A stretch of DNA of 64,000 nucleotides from Notolepis coatsorum (GCA_963971535.1 OZ020591.1:17532823-17596822), one strand, 5' to 3'. Shown: positions 10,823 through 22,100, counted from the first letter of the stretch. Translations and numbers: made by a program. Notes: a model not told the origin generated them from the sequence alone.

Positions 10823-11604
10823 ATTTCCACTATAATAAAGTTTACATGAAAATAAAATACGGGCCACCCATTTTGAGATGTACAACATGTATGCAAACCC
10901 CAGTACTCACTCTTCTCATTCAGCCTTTGAGGGCTCTCCTCTTCTTCCATTGACACCCGAGGGCTGAGAGGGCACACAAGGTCAGGAGGAAGTCCACTGC
11001 TGGGGTCTAGATCCTGGGGTGGAGAGACCGCTGGCTTGGGTGTTGGAGTTATTGGCTGCGGTGGAGGGGCTGGAAACAGAGAGGTCAAGCTTTCACTGAC
11101 CAACTTCAAAGCAAGAGAGGAAACAGTCCAAGCAGGTAAAACTGGAGTCTTCACACTAACAGATAGGAGGGTCTTACTACCTGTGCCCGAAGCCGGTAAG
11201 GCTGAAGTCTTGACAGCCGCGGATGCGGGGGTCTTGGTAGAAGTGTCTGATGCTTTTCCAGCCAGACTCTTGGTGATCAGAGGGGCAGGAGCAGGGGTTT
11301 TGTAAGCCGTGACTGACGATGCTTCAGCTGGACTCTCGTGATCGGTACCAGGCAGAGGACAGGAGGCTGGTTTCATCTGGACGGTGGCCACGTGGAACGA
11401 AGTGATGCCCAGGTAAGTCTGAGGACCCGAACAGGGGGTCAATCTCAGCGGTTGTGGGTTCAATTGTCTGCCGGTCCGACTCATAATGGTGAATGTGCTC
11501 TGGCTGGCGGGACCGTAAGATGCAGAGGCGAGTGGCTGGTGATCGATGGCACTGCCATCAGTCAAAAATGGAGGAACAAGTGAAGCATCTTTAACGTCAT
11601 TCAT
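10777..11604 (-). CDS. Ser/Thr/Pro-rich ORF, possible host exon, function unknown
   Basis: A minus-strand frame of 275 codons from an ATG at 11604. The same frame is open upstream to about 11690, where a stop occurs. The product is rich in Ala, Ser, Thr and Pro, with repeats such as KTPASAAVKTSALPASG and the acidic patch MEEEESPQRL. I see no known domain. A good splice donor (AGA|gtgagt) lies at about 10910, just after the acidic patch. The residues beyond it run into a transposon terminus (10777-10822), so the true coding part probably ends at about 10911. A possible acceptor (ctgactggtccag) lies at about 11673. Upstream sequence to about 11925 has similar composition but in shifting frames, so a decayed pseudogene is a real alternative. 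Confidence 0.4.
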   Translation of the reverse strand: MNDVKDASLVPPFLTDGSAIDHQPLASASYGPASQSTFTIMSRTGRQLNPQPLRLTPCSGPQTYLGITSFHVATVQMKPASCPLPGTDHESPAEASSVTAYKTPAPAPLITKSLAGKASDTSTKTPASAAVKTSALPASGTGSKTLLSVSVKTPVLPAWTVSSLALKLVSESLTSLFPAPPPQPITPTPKPAVSPPQDLDPSSGLPPDLVCPLSPRVSMEEEESPQRLNEKSEYWGLHTCCTSQNGWPVFYFHVNFIIVEIRAVLNTSKLRSMGM

Positions 11605-11672
11605 GGCTTGATGAAGTGGGCAGCTATCGCCAGTTGTAACTGACTGAAGGTGGAGGCTGGAGGTCTGGACCA

Positions 11673-12013
11673 GTCAGGTTAATTTGTACTGTGATCACTG
11701 ACTTTCCGTCTGTGGGGAGCAGTCCTGGACAGCAGGTGTCTGGCTTGGTCGGGTTGCACTAGCAGGGTTCTCTCCTCTCGGTGGTCATGGGTACAAGGAG
11801 TCCTGTGGGACTGACAGAATCAGGCTGTGCTGTGGTGGGTGACTTTGTGGATAATAGGCTTAGATATGAAGGGGTTTGGCTCATCCCACTGATATCCTCC
11901 TTCCCAAGTCCTCAGACCCTATGAAAAGCAAAGAGGTGATATATTTTTAATATTATCTTTGTAGCATTTCTGCTTGTTACTGTACATAGTTTTAAGTGGA
12001 GAGTGGCGGGAAA

Positions 12014-12050
<37 letters not shown>

Positions 12051-12405
12051 TGAATGAAAGTGAACCCCTAACCCTGGCAGTGTTAGTGCCATGCTCTACT
12101 CATTGAGCTACACAGGGAATAGAACCTCAACAAACTCAACAAATGGCCAACATAAATAATCAATTCGCCTAAAAAAAAATCATTCAGCCATTATCTTTAG
12201 ATTGTATTTATGGATTCTGAACCCTAGACTAGTGAACATTGCATCAGAATGTCTCTTTCCATACTCTTTCACACTGTAGTGCCTCCTAGTTTAAACCATC
12301 TGGGACCCTCCACCCCTGGCGGTAATTTATGTTATCTTGTAAAAATGAGCGATACGGTAAATGTCAGAAAGTTGCCATCCAGCATATCAACTGTGAAGTG
12401 TGCAC
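11673..12405. other. Possible intron or decayed coding sequence; GA microsatellite
   Basis: On -, a polypyrimidine tract followed by tttcatag|g near 11925 looks like a splice acceptor, and short open stretches in several frames follow it. A (GA)n run lies at 12018-12043 beside a short gaat repeat. The remainder up to the hAT duplication shows nothing recognisable. Confidence 0.35.
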
Positions 12406-12696
12406 CTGCACCAGCTAGGGGTGCACCGATATGAAAATTGGCCACCGATACCGATACCGATTGTTCAACTAACACAATCGGCCGATACCGATACCGATAC
12501 TTGTGGCAAAAAATAAGTATTTTTAATTTTTTTTAATATTTTTAATATTTTTTTTTTATTTTTTTTAATATTTTTAATGAAACTACTGTATATTTGTATG
12601 TGTATGTTTGTATTTGTAGGCCTCTTTACTTACTTAAAAAAGGAAACATCAAGAAATATGTTTATGATATCACTGATCCCTCTCCCAGTATCGTCT

Positions 12697-12830
12697 GGCG
12701 GCCTGCAGAGGGATACTATTTTCTCAACCAGAGCTTTCAACCAATGCAATGGAACCATTCTGGCGGCCTGCAGCGGGATACTATTCTCTCAACCAGAGCT
12801 TTCAACCAATGCAATGGAACCATTTTGATT
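12697..12830. repeat. Tandem duplication (~70 bp x2)
   Basis: Two adjacent units beginning tctggcggcctgcag and containing ttcaaccaatgcaatggaac, differing at a few bases. Confidence 0.85.
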
Positions 12831-13454
12831 GACAGTCGATTCGGCCAATTACGCCACACCGCTAGCACCCACCTCCTGCTGTTCTTATGTTTATTCATTT
12901 TTCTACTTCGGGGCATGCCGCCATTGATCTGCTTGCGAGAATGCGAGTCAAACTCAGAACCACAACAAGCTAATACGTTAGCTGCCCGGCAGTGTCCGCG
13001 ACCAGCGCGCTCCACAGGATGGCCAAACGAGACACAATGATTTTACTGCAACAAATGTTATAATAAAACAAAGCCTTTCTATACATTTGTCTGGTTGAAA
13101 ACTTTATTAACAGATTGCAGAATGTGTAGTTGGGTACGGAATGAGCAACGGAATGTAACCGAGCTATGCACGGCTTGCTTGCTATCTTCGGGTAAATACT
13201 ATGCTGATGTAATTGAACGTGTAACTAACTTTAACGTTAATGCCACAAAACGAATGTTTGTGTCATTTTAACAGCAGATACTTTCTTAAATGCCATCCTC
13301 CCGACAGAGCGGTGTTGATGGGGAGCTCTGATGGATTCGCTTGGTTGTGTTATTAGCATTGAACAGCTAACCGAAAGCTAGGGTTAACTAATGTTAAAGG
13401 TTTAGCCAGAACATTACGTTGGCTAAAGTTGGGGCTATTCTTAATCCAGTAATA

Positions 13455-13508
13455 ATGGCTGCAGACCTGCAAGCAAAGTACAGCAAGTTGGCAAAGGAGT
13501 ATTCCAAC
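13455..13508 (+). pseudogene. ppp1r21: Captured first coding exon of ppp1r21 (KLRAQ1)
   Basis: From an ATG at 13455 the frame reads MAADLQAKYSKLAKEYSN, then a splice donor aac|gtaaat at 13509. Vertebrate PPP1R21 (KLRAQ motif protein, an endosomal coiled-coil adaptor and PP1 regulator) begins with the same pattern: Met-Ala, acidic-Leu-Gln, Lys-Tyr, Lys-Leu-Ala, Glu-Tyr-Ser. Its KLRAQ motif follows directly after this point. Here intronic-looking sequence follows the donor and no KLRAQ segment appears, so this is one exon with part of its 5' leader. It lies wholly within a hAT element with intact termini (12416-13909), so it is a transposon-borne copy, not the gene. The identification rests on about 18 residues recognised by eye. 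Confidence 0.65.
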
Positions 13509-14981
13509 GTAAATCACATTTTCACCAGTAACGTTAGTCTTCTGCCTCCCGGCTATGAACGGACTCGGAGTAATGCCTTGCTGCTATGGGTAATAATAAT
13601 ATGCTGATGTTATTGTCCGTGTAACACTAACTATATAACGTTAATGCCACAAAACGAATGCCTTGTTAATCATAAATAGTAACTTTGATGCTATAGCTTG
13701 TGTGTGTGTGTGGGGGACGGCGGGCGTTGTGCAGGTAGGTCGCGAGTGAACTTTTTTTTTTTTTGCCTTTTGACGCTACACAAATGGATGGTTAGTTATC
13801 GGCGACTGCTATCGGCACATTCGAGCTTATCGGCCGATAGGCCGATAGCAGTCAACAAGGCACTTATCGGCCGATACCGATACCCGACCGATATATCGGT
13901 GCACCCCTAGCACCAGCTAATGATGTCATGTTAGATAGCTAGTACTGTTAGCCGGTGGGTAATAATAGCGGTCTCTGCATGATGGCTGCACACCGTTAGC
14001 CGGCGCATTAGATAGCTACCACCTTGATACTTACCATGGTGCAGGGAACAAAATAAGTACCAGCCAACCGCCAATGGCTGGTAAAAAATCTGCCTGGCTG
14101 GTAGTTTTTAAAATCTACCAGCCAAATGGCTGGTAAGTCAAAAAGTTAAGTATGTTCCCTGAGAGCAGAGCTACACAGCAGTGCGCTTATTTTGCGAGCC
14201 GAAATAAGTCTGTGGTTTTTTCTTCTTCTCACAACGGGTCAAATGCATCTAACATGCATTGCATCGTCGCCATTCCTTTATGCCCACATCGCCAGAAATG
14301 AACGTTATGTTAGCGTAAGCTAACAAGCTAATCCTGATCAGCGGCAGAGCCATAGAGAACAGCAGACAGTGTGGAATGGGGAAAGGGAAATGGGGGGGGG
14401 GGCACTCTCCCTTTCTCTGCGTGTGTGCGTGCGTTTGGAAAGACGATGAAGTCACTAGCCAGGACTCAGGAGAGGAGTATATTGTAGTAAACTGAGGATT
14501 ACTGAGGATGCACAGATAATGTTGATATTCAAATATAAAAAGGTTTCGAGAGGAGTGGAAGTTTGAAGACAGACTAGACTACAATATGATGCGGGGGTGG
14601 TGAGTTGAAACAGTGTGTGTGTCCCCGACCCCACTTCTATGTTTCAATAAATTATTTGCATTTAAAACTATTAACGCTGACTCATTCCTTCAGTCCACTC
14701 AAAATTATGCTAATATTCCTTATGTTGTTTATGATATTAATTGAAAATAGCATATGAGAGTATTATATAGTAATAATAAAACACATGGCGATATACTAAA
14801 AAGTAGGGGTGCACCGAAAATTCGGCCACCGAAAGTTTTCGGTGGCCAAAAATGGCCTTTCGGCTTTCGGCCGAAAGAGTTTTTTCACCGAAAATATATC
14901 ACAGAAACAGAAGCAACCTAACGCGTGTTGTTGTGATGATGTCATCACAACGCGGATTCATTACATGCGCGCTGTGAGCTC

Positions 14982-15400
14982 TTCAGTCCTGCGTGATACT
15001 CCTCTTGGGACTCGGGAGCAATGCATCTCCTCGGGAGTCGCGCTGTTTCTACAGTATGTAAACTCCGCGCGCAACAAGTCCAATAAATGCGTCTTTAACA
15101 TACTTTATCCTTATTTACTATATATCACTGAGTGATCTAATATGCATATTATTCAGAGCGAGAGGGGGAGGGATTGTTTCTCTCACATTGACGCTGTCTG
15201 TCCTGCGTGATACTCCTCTTGGGACTCGGGAGCAATGCATCTCCTCAGGAGTCGCGCTGTTTCTACAGTATGTAAACTCCGCGCGCAACGAGTCCAATAA
15301 ATGCGTCTTTAACATACTTTATCCTTATTTACTATATATATCACTGAGTGATCTAATATGCATATTATTCAGAGCGAGAGGGGGAGGGGTTGTTTCTCTC
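14982..15400. repeat. ~214-bp tandem duplication
   Basis: Two units beginning gtcctgcgtgatactcctct, each containing gcatattattcagagcgaga. The sister element at 53420-54317 has a single unit. Confidence 0.85.
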
Positions 15401-15502
15401 ACATTGACACTGTCTACTGTGCCAAAGTCATCTGGGGACTAGAAAGGTGTGCTCAGTAGAGCACAGATGTCCGCCTCTCTCTCTCTCTCTTTCTCTCTCT
15501 CT

Positions 15503-15752
15503 CTGATTGATTGATTGATTGAAAACTTTATTAAAAGATTGCAGAATGGGTACAATACAGTACAGCTGAATACACACAATTGTTAAGGGGATGCAGACCA
15601 GAGAAAGACTTTCGTCTTGTTTACATCAGGGTCCCCCATTTTCAATTCATCAGGACATATATGACATACATGACATACAGATAGACAGTACTGCTACATC
15701 TATACATTTATGACATACCAGATTTGCAAATACAGTACTGTTTGTGATACAA
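15503..15752 (-). mobile_element. L2-like LINE 3' fragment inside a hAT
   Basis: (GATT)n followed by the reverse complement of the L2-like 3' UTR (aactttattaaaagattgca). It ends near 15752 where hAT sequence resumes, and includes no coding sequence. The same fragment is inside the sister hAT at 53622-53838. Confidence 0.85.
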
Positions 15753-16083
15753 AAAGACCCATAATAGTGATTATTTATTATTTAAGTTAAGTTTAGCCAT
15801 AATCATATATTTTTCGGTTTTCGGCCAACTGTTTCCTATTTTCGGTATCGGTTTCGGCCAAGAATTTCCCATTCGGTGCATCCCTACTAAAAAGCTATTT
15901 TTAATTTTTGGCTGGTAAAAAATCTGCCTGGCTGGTAGTTTTTAAAATCTACCAGCCAAATGGCTGGTAAGTCAAAAAGTTAATTTTGTTCCCTGCCATG
16001 GTATATAGATGAATGGACGTGCGTATGCACAAACTAGTTATTCTACATAAACACTAACTGACTAACATTAGCACCACGCTGAC

Positions 16084-17512
16084 TGTAACTGAGGGGTACA
16101 ATTCCCTGACTGTATTGTTAGATATGATACTTACTACCACTACCTCTTGTACTTTAGACTCTGGCCACCCAGTACTAGGCATAAATAATTATGGTAAACA
16201 CTCCCACGTAGATGAAACGATCCAACACAAATGTACCAAGTCGAAAGTCTGCGTTTAATAATAATTAATACATAGCAAAAGGTATGTAGAGAAATCACTT
16301 AATTACATTTATGATTTGAAATAGGATGCACTTTTATGGCAAATGAGTATTCGTTGGTATATCAATAGAGAACGTCCAATCTCTGGTGGCGCAGGCGGTA
16401 AATATACAACCTGGAATATTTAAGGAATAATAGCAATGATACTTTAATGATTATAGAACTGGATACACTAGGGGGGAATTCCGGTCGCTTGTAAGACAAC
16501 TGGAGAAGGGGGGGGGGGGGTAGAGTCTGGCTGTATCCGTCTGGCCGAGGGTATCCTGGGAGAACCCACGGTTGTGCGGCTCGGTGCCTCAGCGATCCTC
16601 GATCCACAGATGAAAGCAGTTGGACTCTCTGTGGGCCGGCTTCCTCCGGTCCACGATGGAGAGACGTGAAGCGACCTCGTCGTGTAGAGCGTCTCCTCAC
16701 CTGTCGTCCTCTCCGGGGGGGGGGGTTTCCAACACACGGCAGTGTTGGTCTTTATCCATAGAATAATCACTGTATACAAAGCATAATCCGTGCCTGGGAA
16801 GGCGGGCTGTCGTCGGTAGAATAATCCGGTATGCAGGTCCACTCGCTCGTCGGCTCTGGGGCTCTTCGGGTGCAGCCTCACATGGGGTCGGCCACCCTGG
16901 ATAAGCAGCCAGTTCTACCCGAAACGATGGGGGTACTGACTACGATAGTATTCTCACCGCACGAAGCACTACATATGAATAGACTATTATTAGCTTAATA
17001 GACTACGTCCAACTCGACGATATAGTGCCAAATATGACTATTCAAATATTAATATACACGATGTCTCAATACCGATGGTAGGCCGAACTTGGCCTTACTC
17101 CCACACGTGGCGTCGCGGGGAGGCTTTACGTCTGTCACTCTATTGGAGGGTAAGAAACTGGACTAAAAGGAAGTCCTACTTTAGTAGCGCAGTATATATA
17201 CGCACTATGAACAAATAGTACCATTAGTGGTGCGGTAGCCAGATTCCTACGCGGAACTAGGACTTGTTCGTACATGTTGAGCGGTACGTTTGAACTGGGT
17301 CTGGGGGGTATGGCAGCCTGGCACCAAGGTCTCGACCAATAGTAGAATGGAGACTATTATGGGATGTTCAGTAGGCTAGAATGGATATTCAATGCATATT
17401 GTACAAGGAATATACAAGGGATATCAGGGAATATTAGAGAATATACAAATACAATTAAATATATATATATAAATAAATATATATATTCGGTTTAATCTGG
17501 CCCTTCACAACA
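16084..17512 (-). repeat. BEL/Pao 3' LTR
   Basis: On + it reads tgtaactgagggg...cttcacaaca. It aligns base for base in length with 23768-25196; by eye I find two substitutions (16292 a versus 23976 c, and 17189 g versus 24873 a). The ORFs inside it are not coding. Confidence 0.95.
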
Positions 17513-17620
17513 GCCACCCCCTGATTGGTCCCAGACCTAATCAGTTAAGCAGAGACAGATTAATCGCGTTGTCTATTTACACATAAGGGTTTGCTGTAGG
17601 GGTCAGTCAACTTCACAAAG

Positions 17621-19135
17621 TCATAGGGTTATAGGGTCATGGTCATCATCGATTGTGTCTGGGAGTCGGGGCAGTTCTATGAGCCTCGCCACGGGACGGG
17701 TGTAAGTGCGACCCTGGACAAGCACTTCAGCTGCTCGGACCTTGCCGTCGGCACCGGTGATCACTTTGCTTACGCGGCCGGCCGGCCACATAGCTCTGGG
17801 CAGTGATTGATCAATAATCATGACGACTGTTCCTTCTGTCAAATTGTCTCTCTCCTTTACCCACTTCTGGCGGGTCTGTAGAGACGGTCGGTAGTGCAGT
17901 AGGAAACTGCTCCAAAACTTGTCGGCTAATACTTGGCTGTACCTCCACATTCGTCGGCCGTTCGCTTCTTCAGGCCGGTACATTGTCTGGGGTAACGCGG
18001 GATCTAGCCGCCCCATCAGGAGTGTGTTGGGGGTAACTGGGTCGATATCCGCCACATCGCTGGAGACGTAGCCGAGGGGCTTAGAGTTCAATACTCCCTC
18101 AATCTCCGTGAGGACTGTCATTAGGACTTCTTCCGCCACAGTCTGGGCCCCAAGTACTGCGTACAGGGCTGTCTTTATGGAACGCACTTCCCGTTCCCAA
18201 GTACCACCGAAGTGGGGTGCGTTTGGGGGGTTGAATTGGAAGTCAATCTGTGCTGGAGCGAGGTGGGTCTTAAGTTCTGGGCCCATAGCTTGGAAGCTCT
18301 CTCTCAGCTCTCTTTCGCCGCCTTTGAAGTTTGTCCCATGATCGGACAATAGTGTAGACGGTCTTCCTTTCCGTGATGTGAATCTACGGAAGGCCATAAG
18401 GAATGAGTCTGTGCTCATGGTCGGGAGAAGCTCGATGTGTATCGCTCTGGTGGTCATGCATTTGAATACAATACCCCACCGCTTCTCGGTTCCTCTTCCT
18501 TTCTTTATGTGCAGCGGGCCAAAGCAGTCCATACCCGTTGAGTGGAATGGCTTGTCACCGATTCGGAGGCGACATGGAGGAAGGTCAGCCATCCTTGGTA
18601 TGCTGGGCTGCGCGCGCCACTTGCGGCAGTCTAGACATGTTCGCTGGAAGCGTCGTACCGCCTCTCTTCCTTGTAGGATCCAGTAACGACGTCTGATCTC
18701 CGCGAAGACTCTTTCTGCTCCTGCGTGATGTACATCCTCATCGTATTTCTTTATAATCAGCTCTGTGACCTTGTGTCGGCTGTTCAATACGATCGGGTAT
18801 TTAATGTCATCCGGTAGATTGGGGGCTCTGCGTAGGCGACCACCCACTCTGATGAGGGTATGAGCGTCGCTCTCGGGGGCCAGATGAATTAATCTGCTGT
18901 CGGATGGGACGGGCTTTCCTCCCTGTAGACAGGCCAATTCATCGGGGAACGAGTCTCTCTGGGCTCGCTGCAGTAGAAGCAATTCTGCTTCCTCGTAGTT
19001 AGCTGCTGACATTTCAGCGGGGGACTTACACTCCGGGTGGTGCCGCAGGAATGTCCTTTGTTGTGCACTCTCTATGGTAGTGCAATCATCTATGTTGGGG
19101 TCTGCGGAGATAACAGTGCTCAATCCACAGAACAT
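17621..19135 (-). CDS. BEL/Pao integrase
   Basis: This 504-codon frame encodes the integrase that joins element DNA to the chromosome. Seen in order: an HHCC zinc-binding region (HHAGAERVF to CLDCRKW, about residues 130-165); the DDE catalytic core with Asp in GMDCFGPLH (about 200), Asp in LLSDHGTNFKG (about 263) and Glu in GGTWEREVRSI (about 311); and the C-terminal DUF5641-like domain (GTVVMIIDQ, WPAGRV) typical of Pao elements. It overlaps the end of the preceding pol frame by 16 nt in another register (-1). In most BEL elements integrase is continuous with pol, so this may be a frameshift mutation or a programmed shift. The first dozen residues come from the overlap and may not be native. 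Confidence 0.9.
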   Translation of the reverse strand: MFCGLSTVISADPNIDDCTTIESAQQRTFLRHHPECKSPAEMSAANYEEAELLLLQRAQRDSFPDELACLQGGKPVPSDSRLIHLAPESDAHTLIRVGGRLRRAPNLPDDIKYPIVLNSRHKVTELIIKKYDEDVHHAGAERVFAEIRRRYWILQGREAVRRFQRTCLDCRKWRAQPSIPRMADLPPCRLRIGDKPFHSTGMDCFGPLHIKKGRGTEKRWGIVFKCMTTRAIHIELLPTMSTDSFLMAFRRFTSRKGRPSTLLSDHGTNFKGGERELRESFQAMGPELKTHLAPAQIDFQFNPPNAPHFGGTWEREVRSIKTALYAVLGAQTVAEEVLMTVLTEIEGVLNSKPLGYVSSDVADIDPVTPNTLLMGRLDPALPQTMYRPEEANGRRMWRYSQVLADKFWSSFLLHYRPSLQTRQKWVKERDNLTEGTVVMIIDQSLPRAMWPAGRVSKVITGADGKVRAAEVLVQGRTYTRPVARLIELPRLPDTIDDDHDPITL

Positions 19136-22100
19136 AAATTCTCAGCCTCCTCTTGACTGGCTTCCCTCGGGATAGGCGTGGGCCACTCTCCTTCCGGGAG
19201 CTTTAGGAATGCTGGGCCGTCACTGTAGACATTGCGACGGGTGAGGTCATCTAGGGGCATTCCCCGGGTGATGACGTCAGCTGGGTTCTGTTTTGTATCA
19301 ACATAGCGCCACTCTGTTTCTCCGGTTAACTCTTCGGTTAAGTCTTGAATCTCGGTGACTCTGACTCCCACGAAGACTTTGTACTTGCATGAGTCCGATT
19401 TGATCCAGGCGAGTACTGTCGTGGAATCTGACCACAGGATTGTTCTAGACACCGGTATGGTGAGCTCACGTTGGATGAGCGTGGCTAGGTGCGCTCCGGC
19501 TAGGGCTGCGCAGAGCTCTAGACGTGGGATAGATTGTTGCTTGCGTGGGGCTATTCTCGAGCGGGCGAGGACAAATGCTGTGTAGATCTCTCCCCCCTCT
19601 TCTTGGGCCCGCAAGTAGGCTACTGATCCGTATGCGACCTCTGAGGCGTCACTGAAGACGTGTAAGTCCATTTTACATGTCTCTGGCCTCACCGTGGGTG
19701 GGAAGTAGCTTCGGCGCATATTAACGCCTGGGAGTGAGTGGAGCTCCCTCTCCCACTCTCTCCAGGTGGATGCAAGGTGTGCGGGAATGGGGTCGTCCCA
19801 GCCCTGGTCCTTGTCCCACAATGCTCGTACAATAATTTTTGCCCTGGTGGTGTACGGTAGAATACATCCTAGCGGGTCATATTGTCGGGCGAGTGTTGTG
19901 TACACACTCCGTCTGGTGGTCGGCGCCGCCGCCGGCCTTCCCTGCTCCGTAGTCAGGGGCTTGTGTCTGTAGTGAAGCGAATCTGTTTTGAATCGCCACA
20001 CCAATCCCAGGGTCATCTCCTGGGCTTCTCCTGGGATTGTAGCCATCCAGGTCTCGCTGCTGGCTGCCTTGTCCTCGGAGGAGAGGCTGCGCAGTACTTG
20101 CGGATCGCTGCTGGCCCACTGCCTGAGATCAAAGCCGCCTTTGATCAATGAGGCGCGGAGTTTAATCAGGAGAGCCTCGGCTTCTTCCTGGGTTGAAAGG
20201 CTTTGTAGACAGTTGTCTACGTAGAAGCTGTTCTTTACGCTGTGTCGGACCTCTTCGTCCGCTGCTGGGTCCTCTGCTACATGTTTCTGTAGTGCAAATG
20301 TAGCACAGCAGGGGCTGCACGTCGTTCCGAAGGGGAGGACTTCCCATTGGTAGATGGCTGGGTGCTCATCTCCTGGCTTCTCTCTCCATAGGAACCGTAA
20401 CAGGGGCTTGTCCTCCTCTACTAATCTCACCTGCAGGAACATTCCTTTAATGTCCCCGCTGATGGCCACCTTTTCCTGGCGGAAGCGGAGTAGAACGCCG
20501 AGTAGGGAGGGGCCGAGTGTGGGACCGGGCAGTAACTCTTTATTCAGATTTTGGGATCCGATCTGGTAGCTGCAGTTAAATACTATGCTGTCTTTACCGT
20601 TGTGATGGACCTTGTGGTGAGGCACGTACCACGATTCAGTGGTCTGGTCAGCCTCTTTAATGTCCATCTTTGTGACGTGTCCCGCTGTGATGAGCTTCTC
20701 AATCTCAGCGCGGTATACACTCTCTTGGGCGGGGTTCTTGGCTAAGCGCCGCTCCGTGTTCAGCAGGTACCGTTCTGTGGCGTCTGTCTTGGCGTGGAAA
20801 GTAGGCATTCCTTCTCGCCGCAGGAGTGGCGTGGCGTATCTCAACACGCCGTTGACCGGGACTCTCTTGGTCCCTGTCTCGAGGAGGTGAATGGCGTAAA
20901 TGTCATCTTTAGAGCGAATGTCTTTCTTTCCGTTCTTAAAGGGCATTTGTTCCAAGGTCCATAGCCGCTCTACGTGTTGCAGGAGTGCGGTTTCTCCCTC
21001 TGTGACTCGGGAGTGGAGACATCTAGTGGCTGTACTTCGGTTGAGAGATTTGGCGAGCGGGCCTTGGAGAGTCCATCCCAAACGGGTCTCGACTGCTACA
21101 GGACAGCCTCGGGGTCCGGTATGAACCCGGTCTATCGGGACAATGAGGTCTGCATGGTCGGAGCCTATCAACAGGGTCGGCATAGCATTGTCTATGAGCG
21201 GGATCGGTAACTTGCGCAGATGTGCATATTTCTCCATCAGCTTGGCGACGGGGTATGTGTACCGCGACAGTCCTATTTCTTGGCTGGTGAAAGCGTCTGT
21301 AATCTGGTACCGTCGCTCAGGCTGGCCGCTTGCTGCGATAGAGAATGAGACATTCTCGCCCTTTATCGTCTTCAAATCTCGTCTTATTGTCCGAATTGTC
21401 ATTTGGGTTTCGCTTCCCCGCAGCCCTAGCTGGGCCGCAGCGGAGGCGAGCAGAAGGGTCTTCTCTGACCCGTCATCGAGGACGGCGTAAGTGTCCAGGA
21501 CTTTATTCTGGTAGCTTAGTGTCACACGCACTACTTTTAGGAGTACTCGGGCTCCACTGCTGCTGGCGGGATCGATGTACATGACGCTCGCTTTGCTGCT
21601 GGATGGTGCGGGTGAAGGGCGCCGTCTGTTACTGTCGTGAAGTATGTCCAGATGGGCTCCATCGCACTTGGTGCACCTTTTCTTTAAGCGGCATTCGGCT
21701 GCCATGTGTGAGCGCGCACAGCGAAAACAGCGCTTGTTGGACTTTATCCATTGACTTGCTTCCTCCGCGTTCAGCTTGGGGAAGGAGTCACATTGCGCTA
21801 GCCAGTGTTCTTTCTCACAGTAGGGGCACACTATCTTCCACTTCTCCGTTCTGGAGGGGGTACTGTGGCTCCTGCTGCTCGGTACTGACTCCGATTGGTG
21901 CATCACAGTCACCGATCTTCTTCCATCATTTAGTCGTCTGGTTCCTTCTCTGGAGCCAGGGGTGCTCCGTCCGAATGTATCTAGCCGTAGGCTGCTGACT
22001 TCTCTCGCCAGGAAGTCTGCTAGATCGAGGAGGTTCGGTTCGGGGCCATTCGGGTCTCGGTGGTCTCTCTGCCGCCTAAAACGCTCCTGTCGAGCGGGCG

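Larger units (their letters stand above)
12416..13909. mobile_element. hAT-type element carrying a captured gene fragment
   Basis: The terminus taggggtgcaccgatatg (12416) and its inverse ending at 13909 are flanked by the perfect 8-bp duplication gcaccagc (12408-12415 and 13910-13917). Subterminal regions are rich in cgataccgata and cggccgatag repeats. No transposase is present. The interior contains a ~70-bp tandem duplication (about 12697-12830) and, on +, a start codon plus 18 codons closely matching exon 1 of ppp1r21 with a splice donor. This makes it a gene-capturing, Pack-type non-autonomous element. Confidence 0.9.
14804..15886. mobile_element. hAT-type element (TIR taggggtgcaccgaaa) containing a LINE fragment
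   Basis: The termini taggggtgcaccg and cggtgcatcccta are flanked by the perfect 8-bp duplication ctaaaaag (14796-14803 and 15887-15894). The interior has a ~214-bp tandem duplication (14982-15400) and a minus-strand L2-like LINE tail (15503-15752). A second copy in opposite orientation at 53420-54317 has the same LINE piece at the equivalent place but only one tandem unit. Confidence 0.92.
14042..15995. mobile_element. Element with termini cagggaacaaaat, with terminal direct repeats
   Basis: The left terminus cagggaacaaaat (14042) and right terminus attttgttccctg (to 15995) are inverted. Near-duplicate 8-bp flanks ccatggtg (14034-14041) and ccatggta (15996-16003) fit a hAT insertion with one later change. 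Both ends also carry the same ~77-bp segment in direct orientation (about 14076-14152 and 15909-15985, including aatctgcctggctggtag). The right part is split by the hAT at 14804-15886. No transposase was seen. Confidence 0.7.

Noticed and set aside
12577..13040. ORFs of 83-148 codons in the hAT at 12416
   Set aside because: They run through a tandem duplication and AT-rich subterminal sequence, with no transposase or host-like motif.
16084..17512. ORFs of 112 and 137 codons inside the BEL/Pao LTRs
   Set aside because: They occur identically in both LTRs (also 24046-24565), overlap each other, are low in complexity and have no motifs.
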